This document shows positions 1 through 6,901 of a stretch of DNA of 9,479 nucleotides, piece after piece. Under the pieces are notes generated by a model. The model saw nothing but the letters and a program-made list of their open reading frames with translations. It was not told where the DNA came from and searched no databases. Each line of letters starts with the position of its first letter. The first letter of the stretch is position 1. Where the stretch lies: contig JAHEKL010000092.1 of NCBI GenBank assembly GCA_024638345.1, positions 1-9,479 of the forward strand, given 5' to 3'. Made by a program: the position numbers and the translations under genes. The DNA comes from Gammaproteobacteria bacterium (GTDB lineage: Bacteria > Gemmatimonadota > Gemmatimonadetes > Longimicrobiales > Gaopeijiaceae).

Positions 1-268
1 GTGACGGACGCCGAGACCGGTGGGCCTGTGGCTCAGGCCCAGATCCAGATCCTTGGAGGAGGACAGTCGCGCGGAGCCACGAGTGGCCAAGACGGGCAGT
101 ACCGGACGGAGCTCCCGTCGGGTACGTACGACCTCGTGGTGCAGATGTTGGGCTATATGGGAGCTCGCTTCGAGAATGTTGGAGTGGCGGCTGGAGGAAG
201 CACGACCTATGACATGGTGCTGACCTCGACGGTGCTGGCTTTGGACGAGATCGTGGTCTCGGCTTCCC
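1..268 (+). CDS. TonB-dependent receptor, N-terminal fragment (partial, before frameshift)
   Basis: This is the N-terminal part of an outer-membrane receptor. Residues 1-85 read as a carboxypeptidase-regulatory-like beta-sandwich: the segment begins TDAETGGPVAQAQI, continues with a G-x-Y-x-x-x-L-P-S-G-T-Y-D strand pair, and ends at LDEIVVSASR, a TonB-box-like stretch. The first codon (GTG at base 1) is almost certainly an internal valine of a longer gene, because no signal peptide is present and the usual G-x-V-x-D-x-x-T-G-x-P start of this domain is cut by the window edge. The frame stays open to base 669, but after about base 268 the translation becomes Arg/His/Pro-rich and no longer resembles a receptor. 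The plug and barrel continue in frame 2 from base 269. Together the two pieces make one receptor of more than 890 residues. Confidence 0.75.
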
Positions 269-304
269 GAGAAGTCCACCGAGGCGCCGGCCACCATCCA
301 TCTG

Positions 305-2710
305 GTGAGCGCGATCGAGATCGAGGAGCGACCGACGCCCACCATCATCGACCACCTCCGCTCTGCGCCGGGTGTCGACGTCATCACGACCGGACTCCAA
401 GGGTCCAACGTGGTCGTGCGCGGCTTCAACAACATCTTCTCGGGCGCGCTCCACATGCTGACGGACCATCGGTTGGCAGGTGTGCCGTCCCTGCGCGTGA
501 ATCTCATGCATTTCATTCCCGCCACCGACGCCGATATCGATCGGATGGAAGTCGTCCTGGGCCCCGGCTCGGCGCTCTATGGGCCGAACACCGCAAACGG
601 GGTCGTCCACGTTCTGACGAAGTCTCCTCTGACGAGCCAGGGCACGAGCGTAACCGTCGGAGGTGGTGAGCGATCCGTCTTCCAGGGCTCCTTTCGGTCG
701 GCCTTCCTGCTGAGCGAGGACCTGGGATTCAAGATCTCTGGCCAGTACCTGAGTGGTGACGAGTGGGAGTACGTGGATCCAACCGAACGGGCGGCCCGCC
801 TGGCCACCGACGAGAACCCGGCGCTGTGCCTGGCGGATCGTGGGGCTCGGGGCCTGGATCTGGCAGCGGCGGGCGTCGCCTGCAACCGACTTGGACTACG
901 CAACTTCGACATCGAGCGCTGGAGTGTGGAGGCCAGGAGCGATTGGCGGTTCGCTGAGAACGGCACGCTGGTCGGGACCTACGGGCGGACATCCTCCACC
1001 GGAATCGAGATGACGGGGCTGGGCGCAGGCCAGGTGGAAGACTGGATGTACGAGTTCTACCAGGCACGGCTGAACTTGGACCGCTTCTTCGCTCAAGCCT
1101 ACTACAACACGAGTGATACTGGTGACAACAGCTATCTCCTTAGGGATGGCACGTCTCTGGTGGACCAATCGACTCTTTTTGTGGCCCAGGTCCAGCATGG
1201 GCTATCGGTTTTCGACGAGGTGCAGGACTTCACCTTCGGCGTCGACTACTACGCGACACGACCCCAGTCGCGGGGTACGATTTATGGCATCTACGAAGCC
1301 GACGACGACATGAATGAGTGGGGCGTCTACCTGCAGTCCAAGACGGCCCTCACTTCGCAGCTCGAGCTCATTCTGGCGGGCCGGGTCGACTCTCATTCTC
1401 GGCTTGCGGATGAGGTCTGGTCGCCCCGAGCGGGTCTGGTCTTCCGGCCCCAAGAGAGTCAGAGCTTCCGGCTTACGTACAACCGGGCCTTCTCCACCCC
1501 ATCTAGCCTGAATCTATTCCTGGATGTTTCGGGCGGGTTCGCTCCGCCACCCCTAGGCCCACTCGGCTACAGCGGTCGTGCGTTCGGGACCGGCGACGCC
1601 GGGTGGTCTCTCCAGCATCCGGACGGGAGGTTGAGAGGGATGCGGTCGCCGTTCACTCCGGCTGCGGCGGGAGGGCCAGGTCAGCTACTTCCCGCCGACC
1701 CTTCGATTCTCTGGCCGCTGGCGGTGGGCGTCCTCCAGGCCCAGGGCGCGATCGATGTCCAGACCGCGGCGCTACTCAACACCCTTTCGCCGACATCGTC
1801 GGACATCGGCCTGATGCTGCTGGATACATCTACCCTGGCGTTGACACCGGCCTCGTCCACCGTTCTCCCGGATGTGCCTCCGCTCCGTGAGTCGTACACA
1901 GAATCCTTCGAGCTGGGCTGGACCGGGGTGATCGAGAATCGGGTGGCGATCTCGGCCGATGTATATCGCATGACGAAGAACGACTTCGTCTCGCCTCTGC
2001 TGACCCAAACCCCTGTGATTCTTCTGAATGGGCAGGACGTGGGCGCGTTCATGGCTGTGCCGGTCGGAACGGCAATCGCGGCGCAGCTTATTGCCGGGGG
2101 AGTGGATCCTGAGACCGCTCAAGCCACGGCCGCCGCTACGGTTGCACAACTAGCCGAGGGTGTCGCGTCGATTCCTTTGGCGGTCGTTTCCTCCGATCAG
2201 GTAGGGGGGCAAGGCGCGGATTTGATCGCCACCTATCGGAATCTCGGCGATGTGAACCTTTGGGGAGCCGACCTCTCGGTGCAGGCGTTTCTGAACGACG
2301 AGTGGAGCGTGAGCGGCACGTTTTCGTGGGTCGACAAGGACTTCTTCGAGATCGACGACGGGACCTCGATCGCGTTGAACGCCCCCCAGCGGAAGGGGTC
2401 ACTGGGAGTGGCTTATCGAAATCTGTCCTCAGGGCTCAGCGTCTCCGCTCGGGGCCGCTTCACCGCTTCGTTCCCTGCGCAGTCCGCCGACTTCGTCGGG
2501 ACACGGTGCGTCACGGGCGAGTCCGTGGGGGAGGACTGCGTAGACTCGGCGGCCATACTCGACCTCACCGCCGGATATCAGGTGCCGAATACGCGCGCCA
2601 CGCTGCAGTTGTCCGTGAACAACATCTTCAACACCGGATACCAGTCCTTCGTCGGGGTGCCGAAAATCGGACGCTTCACGATGGTGAGAGTGAAGTACGA
2701 TCTGTTTTGA
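305..2710 (+). CDS. TonB-dependent receptor, plug and beta-barrel (frameshifted from N-terminal part)
   Basis: This outer-membrane active transporter would be driven by TonB-ExbBD; the ligand cannot be told from sequence. Receptor-like reading in this frame begins near base 269 (EKSTEAPATIHLV), so the GTG at 305 is only the first possible start codon and is not a believable native start. The plug covers about residues 1-110: a segment ending SAPGVDVI, then VVVRGFNN, then IDRMEVVLGPGSALYGPN and a NGVVHVLTK strand. The barrel follows, with typical strands such as YTESFELGWTG (about 535) and NNIFNTGYQSF, and it ends in phenylalanine (KYDLF), the normal last residue of outer-membrane barrels. Two cysteine pairs sit in predicted loops (near residues 175-195 and 735-745). 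Two long Ala-rich, helix-like stretches (about 455-530 and 575-630) interrupt the strands. The gene cannot make an intact receptor as written, because plug and TonB box lie in different frames. Confidence 0.85.
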   Translation: MSAIEIEERPTPTIIDHLRSAPGVDVITTGLQGSNVVVRGFNNIFSGALHMLTDHRLAGVPSLRVNLMHFIPATDADIDRMEVVLGPGSALYGPNTANGVVHVLTKSPLTSQGTSVTVGGGERSVFQGSFRSAFLLSEDLGFKISGQYLSGDEWEYVDPTERAARLATDENPALCLADRGARGLDLAAAGVACNRLGLRNFDIERWSVEARSDWRFAENGTLVGTYGRTSSTGIEMTGLGAGQVEDWMYEFYQARLNLDRFFAQAYYNTSDTGDNSYLLRDGTSLVDQSTLFVAQVQHGLSVFDEVQDFTFGVDYYATRPQSRGTIYGIYEADDDMNEWGVYLQSKTALTSQLELILAGRVDSHSRLADEVWSPRAGLVFRPQESQSFRLTYNRAFSTPSSLNLFLDVSGGFAPPPLGPLGYSGRAFGTGDAGWSLQHPDGRLRGMRSPFTPAAAGGPGQLLPADPSILWPLAVGVLQAQGAIDVQTAALLNTLSPTSSDIGLMLLDTSTLALTPASSTVLPDVPPLRESYTESFELGWTGVIENRVAISADVYRMTKNDFVSPLLTQTPVILLNGQDVGAFMAVPVGTAIAAQLIAGGVDPETAQATAAATVAQLAEGVASIPLAVVSSDQVGGQGADLIATYRNLGDVNLWGADLSVQAFLNDEWSVSGTFSWVDKDFFEIDDGTSIALNAPQRKGSLGVAYRNLSSGLSVSARGRFTASFPAQSADFVGTRCVTGESVGEDCVDSAAILDLTAGYQVPNTRATLQLSVNNIFNTGYQSFVGVPKIGRFTMVRVKYDLF

Positions 2711-2752
2711 TCCGGTCTCGATCCAGGAGGTGCAGACTCGTATCCACGGTCT

Positions 2753-2766
2753 CGCCCTAGTGGGCG
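2753..2766. terminator. Small GC-rich hairpin between convergent genes
   Basis: CGCCC and GGGCG pair over a TAGT loop, giving a perfect 5-bp stem in the 75-base gap between the receptor stop and the stop of the minus-strand gene. A wider inverted repeat (GTCTCG at 2715-2720 with CGAGAC at 2775-2780) encloses it. No T-tract follows on either strand, so this is at best a weak bidirectional terminator candidate. Confidence 0.25.
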
Positions 2767-2785
2767 CCCTGATCCGAGACTGGCT

Positions 2786-3283
2786 TCATTCCACTTGTCC
2801 GAACAGCACCACTCGGTTTTGCCCGAACTGCTTCGCGCACCTGGGACAAGTCGCGTAGAAGAAGTAGATCTTCTCGATCCGGTGCCCTTTCCGGTCCGCG
2901 TAGTCCTCCATCGCGTGCACCCACTTGGAGACGTGTCGGTAGGGACCTTCGAACACCTTTGTCAGAAATGTGCCTGACAGCTTCACGATCTCTTGACCCG
3001 GCACTTCGCGATCGACAGCCATGTAGATATCGGATCCCCAAGGGGAGACCTCGTCAGTCAGCCAGATAGGCTCCGCCGGGTACGCTTCCGCGTCCTCGAT
3101 CACAGATTGGTCCCGGCCAATCACCGGGCCGAAGTTGAGGGGGATGTGCAAGAAGGCTCGAATATGGTCTCGCAGGAATAGCTTGTCCTTCCAGGTGACC
3201 TGCTTCTCGTCCCAGCGAAGTGGATCGAGTCTTGCGCAACATCCGGTCTCTGCGTTGTCGTAGGTGGTTTCGGCCAGCTTCAT
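2786..3283 (-). CDS. Conserved-looking small cytosolic protein with CC and CPRC cysteine pairs
   Basis: The product has 165 residues, no signal peptide and no membrane segment. I do not recognise a named family with certainty, although the sequence reads like a compact conserved enzyme or binding domain. Visible features are a GCC pair at residues 14-16, a WDEK and WKDKLF region, HIPLNFG (about 46-52), WGSDIYMAV (about 82-90), SGTFLTKVFEGPY (about 103-115), and CPRC (146-149) just after a YFFYAT strand. The four cysteines in two pairs could bind a metal such as zinc, or CPRC could be redox-active. The start was placed at ATG 3283 because AAGGTGA lies 5 bases upstream; a GTG at 3298 would add five residues but has no better ribosome site. 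It is convergent with the receptor and divergent from the next gene, so it is probably transcribed alone. Confidence 0.75.
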   Translation of the reverse strand: MKLAETTYDNAETGCCARLDPLRWDEKQVTWKDKLFLRDHIRAFLHIPLNFGPVIGRDQSVIEDAEAYPAEPIWLTDEVSPWGSDIYMAVDREVPGQEIVKLSGTFLTKVFEGPYRHVSKWVHAMEDYADRKGHRIEKIYFFYATCPRCAKQFGQNRVVLFGQVE

Positions 3284-3288
3284 TCCGG

Positions 3289-3295
3289 TCACCTT
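3289..3295 (-). promoter_or_regulatory. Ribosome binding site deciding the ATG at 3283
   Basis: On the minus strand AAGGTGA sits five bases before the ATG at 3283. It lies inside the five codons that would be added by the GTG at 3298, so it favours the shorter 165-residue protein. Confidence 0.55.
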
Positions 3296-3356
3296 CACTT
3301 GAGTTGAGTAGGAGCCATCGCTCGCGCCTTCCGCGCTCGAGCCCCAGTTTCATGGT

Positions 3357-3746
3357 ATGCTAGCCAGTCGGTCAACATGCGCGACACTCGTGTGGGTCAG
3401 CCTCGCGAGCTCCACTATCGCCTGCTTGGGGCCTGGCCAGAATCCTGAGCCCAATGGCAGGGTCCTCTCCGCGTTCGCTGCAGATGTCTTGAGTACGGGA
3501 AGGGTCCTTGAGAACAGCACCGCGTGCGTTGTCGACGCAGTGTGTCACCTTCGAATCGAATTCGCCGACACTTCGATCGTTGCGGTCTACGGCAGCGGCG
3601 AGCGTCCTGCCTCGGCTTGTGAGACTCCGCCCGACGTGTCCAACGTCGCGTTCGAGGCCGAGGCCGGAGATCTCGTCGAAGTGGTAATCTCAACGTGTGC
3701 CTCTGGGGGTCACTACGTGCGACAACTCACCCGACCTTTGGGCTAA
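3357..3746 (+). CDS. Small secreted protein, possible lipoprotein
   Basis: This unrecognised protein has 129 residues. The first 22 residues have a hydrophobic core (about 9-22) and end SSTIAC, a weak lipobox with Cys23: alanine at -1 is right, but leucine at -3 is missing. It may therefore be a lipoprotein or an ordinary secreted protein. The remaining 105 residues look beta-rich (LRIEFADTSIVAVYG, FEAEAGDLVEVVIS) and hold four cysteines (near residues 57, 63, 88 and 113) that could form disulfides in the periplasm. No good ribosome site precedes the ATG; a second ATG at 3352 stops after three codons. It is followed 87 bases later, on the same strand, by another small lipoprotein gene. Confidence 0.55.
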   Translation: MLASRSTCATLVWVSLASSTIACLGPGQNPEPNGRVLSAFAADVLSTGRVLENSTACVVDAVCHLRIEFADTSIVAVYGSGERPASACETPPDVSNVAFEAEAGDLVEVVISTCASGGHYVRQLTRPLG

Positions 3747-3779
3747 GACCCACGTCGGTCTGATGATGTGCGTGGGGTC
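3747..3779 (+). terminator. Stem-loop directly after the small secreted-protein gene
   Basis: GACCCACG and CGTGGGGTC pair as an 8-bp stem with one bulged G over a 16-base loop, starting at the base after the TAA stop. There is no T-tract. It could be a factor-dependent or structure-stabilised 3' end, or it could separate expression of the two small genes. Chance formation in GC-rich DNA cannot be excluded. Confidence 0.3.
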
Positions 3780-3833
3780 CATCGGGTACGCGCTCGCCGA
3801 GCCCGACACTTGAGATGAGGAGTCCATAGGCAG

Positions 3834-4211
3834 ATGACCACGCTCATGAGGATCGCGATCGGAGCTCCTCTGCTTGCGCTGAGCGCATGCGGTGGGTGTG
3901 ACACGTTGACCGGAAGTTGCAGCGGTCTCGGCGAGTTCGGGCTTGTGCGCGCGACCGTTCTAGACCAGGACGCGACTCCTGTCCCCGACGTATCGGTGTG
4001 CAGCACCATGGGCACCGGAGCCACGGCCCAGGTCTGTGGATCCACCCAGAACGACGGCACCGTCGACCTCCCTCCGGTAAGAGCGGGTTCGAGGCGCGTT
4101 TCGGTGGATCCTCCCACTGGATACGTCCAAGGATCCACGCCCTTGGAGAAGACGGTCCTTGTCGTGAGGGATCAGACGACCGAGGTGGAGTTCAGGCTCC
4201 TGCAGCAGTAG
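3834..4211 (+). CDS. Small lipoprotein with carboxypeptidase-regulatory/prealbumin-like domain
   Basis: The product has 125 residues. The first 19 form a lipoprotein signal: a short basic start (MTTLMR), a hydrophobic core, and the lipobox LSAC with Cys19 as the predicted lipidation site, so it should be membrane-anchored. After a Cys/Gly-rich linker (GGCDTLTGSC) comes a single beta-sandwich: VRATVLDQDATPVPDVSVC, then a TQNDGTVDLPPVRAG turn, then VSVDPPTGYV and a final VLVVRDQTTEVEFRLL strand. This pattern is that of carboxypeptidase-regulatory-like or SdrD-B-like domains, the same general fold as the N-terminal domain of the receptor at the window start. GAGGAG lies about 12 bases upstream of the ATG, rather far. 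The partner and role are unknown. The gene ends 48 bases from the stop of the convergent M15 gene. Confidence 0.75.
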   Translation: MTTLMRIAIGAPLLALSACGGCDTLTGSCSGLGEFGLVRATVLDQDATPVPDVSVCSTMGTGATAQVCGSTQNDGTVDLPPVRAGSRRVSVDPPTGYVQGSTPLEKTVLVVRDQTTEVEFRLLQQ

Positions 4212-4259
4212 CGCGCCCGGGCCCGCCCGAACGACCCGACCGGGACACGTCGCCGGACG

Positions 4260-5243
4260 CTACCAGCGGGCCCTGTGTCCCCTCGCATCTACGTGCACGA
4301 AGGGGCCATGAGCCCCGTTCTTCCGATATACCGCGAGTCCGCCCGGGCGGACGGCCGTCCGCTGCTCGACACGTTCCACGACCTCAGCGAGTACTTGCGC
4401 GTCGTTGAAATCGATGCGGCCGTCATCGTTCATGTCGTCCATCTCGCCATCTCGATCTTCGTCGATGAAGATGTCGGCGGCATCTCCCCAAAGATGCCGA
4501 CTGAAGTCGGTCACGTTTCCAATCGCCCGATTGTAGGCGGGTGTCCTGAAGCCAGACATCACCGCGAGAGTCGAAACGCCGAGGCCGGAATCGTTGGCGG
4601 CGGACAGAATGGCTTCGAGCTTCTCGACGAGCGCGACCGAAAGCACGACATATCGGGGATCGCCCGGCTGCTTGCAAAGGAACTGGCCGAGGGTGAAGTG
4701 AGGACTCACGAGGATGTCCTCATCCATCGGACGCACCTCCACGAACCCTCGAGGAGCGTCGTACCCGGTCGGCATTCCTTCCGGAGGCGGGAGGTAGGAG
4801 CCTATGGCGTAGCCGTTGAGCTGGCCGGCTTCGACGCGAGTAGAAGGGAGCTGCACGAGGAAGCTGAGATCCATGGTGTCGGCAGGGGCGTGTACGATAC
4901 GGACGGCTACCGCCCCTAAGTGGCCCGGCGCTTTCCACACCCAGCGGCTCGTTCCATCGGCGCGGAGTGAGCCCTCGCCGGACTCCACGGTCAGCGCGCC
5001 TCCATCGGTCCGGCCTCGTGCGCGGATTTCCACCTCCTCTCCCGGCAGCACCGGGATAGCCATCACCCTCAAGCTTACCGGGATCTCAGCGACGAGCATC
5101 GTGAAGCCCGCGTGGGTAGACAGAGCCCCGGTAACGTCACCCGAACGCAGGGGCGTCAGCTCGCGTTTCTCTGGCACCAGCGCCCCGAGAGCCAAGGGTA
5201 AAAGAAGGCAGAGGATCAGATTGGAACCGAGTCTCATGTGCAT
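4260..5243 (-). CDS. M15-family (YcbK/MepK-like) murein peptidase with EF-hand-like loops
   Basis: This predicted exported zinc peptidase acts on peptidoglycan stem peptides. The product has 327 residues: a signal peptide (about 1-22, MHMRLGSNLILCLLLPLALG), a beta-rich N-terminal domain (about 30-135), and a C-terminal M15 domain. Domain landmarks are SPHFTLGQFLC (180-190), MSGFRTPAYN (229-238), SRHLWGDAAD (248-257, the S-x-H-x-x-G-x-A-x-D motif with zinc ligands His250 and Asp257), and FVHVDARGHRARW at the C-terminus, with His317 as third ligand. Between ligands two and three lie two overlapping DxDxDG-type calcium loops (about 261-281). The ATG at 5243 was chosen because it overlaps the TGA of the upstream transpeptidase gene (TGATG), indicating translational coupling; an in-frame ATG at 5237 is also possible. 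E. coli YcbK/MepK, next to YcbB, cuts 3-3 crosslinks. The same activity here is inference; D,D- or L,D-carboxypeptidase activity is the alternative. Confidence 0.87.
   Translation of the reverse strand: MHMRLGSNLILCLLLPLALGALVPEKRELTPLRSGDVTGALSTHAGFTMLVAEIPVSLRVMAIPVLPGEEVEIRARGRTDGGALTVESGEGSLRADGTSRWVWKAPGHLGAVAVRIVHAPADTMDLSFLVQLPSTRVEAGQLNGYAIGSYLPPPEGMPTGYDAPRGFVEVRPMDEDILVSPHFTLGQFLCKQPGDPRYVVLSVALVEKLEAILSAANDSGLGVSTLAVMSGFRTPAYNRAIGNVTDFSRHLWGDAADIFIDEDRDGEMDDMNDDGRIDFNDAQVLAEVVERVEQRTAVRPGGLAVYRKNGAHGPFVHVDARGHRARW
4401..4463 (-). other. EF-hand/dockerin-like calcium-loop segment within the M15 domain
   Basis: Residues 261-281 of the M15 protein hold two overlapping Asp-rich loops. 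The first has D at 1, 3 and 5, G at 6, M at 8 and D at 9. The second, D-x-N-x-D-G-x-I-D-x-x-D, fits the canonical EF-hand/dockerin loop at positions 1, 3, 5, 6, 8, 9 and 12. The segment sits directly after zinc ligand Asp257, inside the catalytic domain. Calcium binding is inferred from the motif. Confidence 0.65.
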
Positions 5244-6901
5244 CACACCCCAGGGGGTTGGGAGTTGATCGCGTCCCACACGGTTCGGTCACGACCGTAG
5301 AGGTCGTCCCGGAAGTGAATCACGCCGTCGGCGTCCGCCCAGGCCGTCCAGTACAGGACGTGAACGGGAACTCCTTGACTCAGCCAGACTGTTCGCTCCG
5401 AACCTGCAGTTGCCACGGCATCGATGCGTGCCCGGTTCCACTCCGATTGGTCCGCGAGCAGGTATTCGGCCAGATCCAAGGGAGAATCGATGCGGATGCA
5501 ACCCGAAGAGAACGCTCGGCTGGAACGCTCGAACAGCTCCCGGCTCGGGGTGTCGTGCAGGTAGACGTTGTGAGGGTTGGGGAACATGAACTTGACTGCG
5601 CCGAGGGCATTGAGGGGACCAGGGTCCTGACGAAGCCGGTACCGTCGATTGAAGTCGGAGCCGGTCACGGACGCCCAGTCCAGGCTGCCGAACTCGATGG
5701 TTGAATTGGTGGATTGATCGATGAGGGCGTACCCCTGGGAAACCAGCGACAGGGGATCTGCTTTCAATTGAGGGAGCTTGTCCACCGCGGCTATTCCCGG
5801 CGGAACGTGCCAATAGGGTGAAAGCACGAGATAGGTCATCGTGCTACTGAACACAGGCGTCTGCCGGTATTCTCGGCCGACGATGGCTCGATGGCGGCGC
5901 ACCGTTCGACCCTGCTCCACGACCTTCACATCGAAGCCGGCGATGTTGACTTCGATGTGCCGCTCCCCGAGTTCGTCGGGGAGCCACCGCCAGCGTTCGA
6001 GATTCACCGAAAGCTGTCGAACTCGCTCTGAAGTCGGAACGTTGAGCGCTGCGAGGGTTGCCGGGCCTACGATGCCATCGTCATCCAAACCATGCCGCAC
6101 CTGGAATCGCCTGACCGCTGCCGCGAGCGGCTCGTCGAACATCTCGGTGTCAGACCCTGTTTCACGGTCCAGGTCTCCCGAGGCCTGCAGGCGCGCCCGC
6201 AGCGCCGTGACCCGAGGCCCGCTGACTCCCGTCTCCATTTTCCCGCCTGCCGGGACCGTGGGCCAACCACCGCTTCGATCCAGCTCGCGGAGACGGTCGA
6301 AAGCTGCGAGCAGCGTGCCATACCTCGGCTGGCGGGGAGTCAAAGCCAGAAGGGACTCGCGAATGCGCTGAGCTTCCACTGCTCGTGTCAGCACAGTGTC
6401 CATGCGGCTGGTGCGACGGTTCGCGAGCCACTCGGGGTCGATGCTCACGGGATTGACCCGGCCACTCAGTAGGTGGGAGCCGAGAACCAAGTAGGCGTCA
6501 CTCGCCAGGAGCTCGAAGTCCACTGCGGCCGCGCGTCTCGAGGAGGCCGTCTCGAGAGATCGAGCGAGCTGGTCCAGGACCTCGATGTGGTAGTTGGCGG
6601 GATCCAGCCCATGCTCCTGAGCGAGAGCCAGGGCTTCACGAAGCTCTCGATAGGCCGGCCCCGGCCGCTCGCCTGCCATCCACACCGGGCTGAACCCTCT
6701 CGCCTCGTAGAAGAGGGGCACCGCTCGAAAAGCGCGAATCGCATGCCCATCCGCGGTAATCCGGCCCGCTGCCTGGCCGGCTTCAACGCGAGTGCGCAGG
6801 GACTCGGAAAGAGCTACGGTGGCGGGTTGCGCCGCCGAAATAGGACCGTACGACGCAAGCGCACCCATGAGAAACGCATACATCGTCGCGCGAAGGATCA
6901 T
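5243..6901 (-). CDS. L,D-transpeptidase, YcbB/LdtD type
   Basis: This periplasmic cysteine transpeptidase should form mDAP-mDAP (3-3) crosslinks in peptidoglycan. With the start at ATG 6901 the protein has 552 residues: signal peptide (about 1-24, ending PISAA), an N-terminal helical scaffold domain (about 28-215), a peptidoglycan-binding-1 domain (about 226-286, with VRRFQVRHGLDDDGIVGPAT), and a YkuD catalytic domain (about 315-483). The active site matches the LdtD pattern: HDTPSRELFE with His449, then RAFSSGCIRI with catalytic Cys468. SSGC instead of SHGC is usual for this subfamily. The order scaffold, PG-binding, YkuD and the length fit YcbB. The open frame extends upstream to an ATG at 7147, which would bury the signal peptide inside 82 extra residues, so the later start is preferred; a GTG at 6928 is also possible. 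It is cotranscribed with, and overlaps, the downstream M15 gene. Confidence 0.9.
   Translation of the reverse strand: MILRATMYAFLMGALASYGPISAAQPATVALSESLRTRVEAGQAAGRITADGHAIRAFRAVPLFYEARGFSPVWMAGERPGPAYRELREALALAQEHGLDPANYHIEVLDQLARSLETASSRRAAAVDFELLASDAYLVLGSHLLSGRVNPVSIDPEWLANRRTSRMDTVLTRAVEAQRIRESLLALTPRQPRYGTLLAAFDRLRELDRSGGWPTVPAGGKMETGVSGPRVTALRARLQASGDLDRETGSDTEMFDEPLAAAVRRFQVRHGLDDDGIVGPATLAALNVPTSERVRQLSVNLERWRWLPDELGERHIEVNIAGFDVKVVEQGRTVRRHRAIVGREYRQTPVFSSTMTYLVLSPYWHVPPGIAAVDKLPQLKADPLSLVSQGYALIDQSTNSTIEFGSLDWASVTGSDFNRRYRLRQDPGPLNALGAVKFMFPNPHNVYLHDTPSRELFERSSRAFSSGCIRIDSPLDLAEYLLADQSEWNRARIDAVATAGSERTVWLSQGVPVHVLYWTAWADADGVIHFRDDLYGRDRTVWDAINSQPPGV

Noticed and set aside
256..310. 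Programmed ribosomal frameshift in the receptor
   Set aside because: No slippery heptamer with a following structure is evident, and this receptor family is not known for programmed shifting; assembly error or mutation is simpler.
2757..3041. Minus-strand open frame overlapping the CPRC protein in another frame
   Set aside because: Arg/Ser-rich translation without motifs; the other frame has a ribosome site and conserved-looking aromatic motifs.
3743..4138. Minus-strand open frame across the second small lipoprotein
   Set aside because: The plus-strand frame has a proper lipobox and beta-sandwich pattern; the minus translation is Thr/Arg/Pro-rich and featureless.
4215..4222. GCCCGGGC palindrome just after the small lipoprotein stop
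   Set aside because: Eight bases with no loop and no T-tract in very GC-rich DNA; not enough for a terminator or operator.
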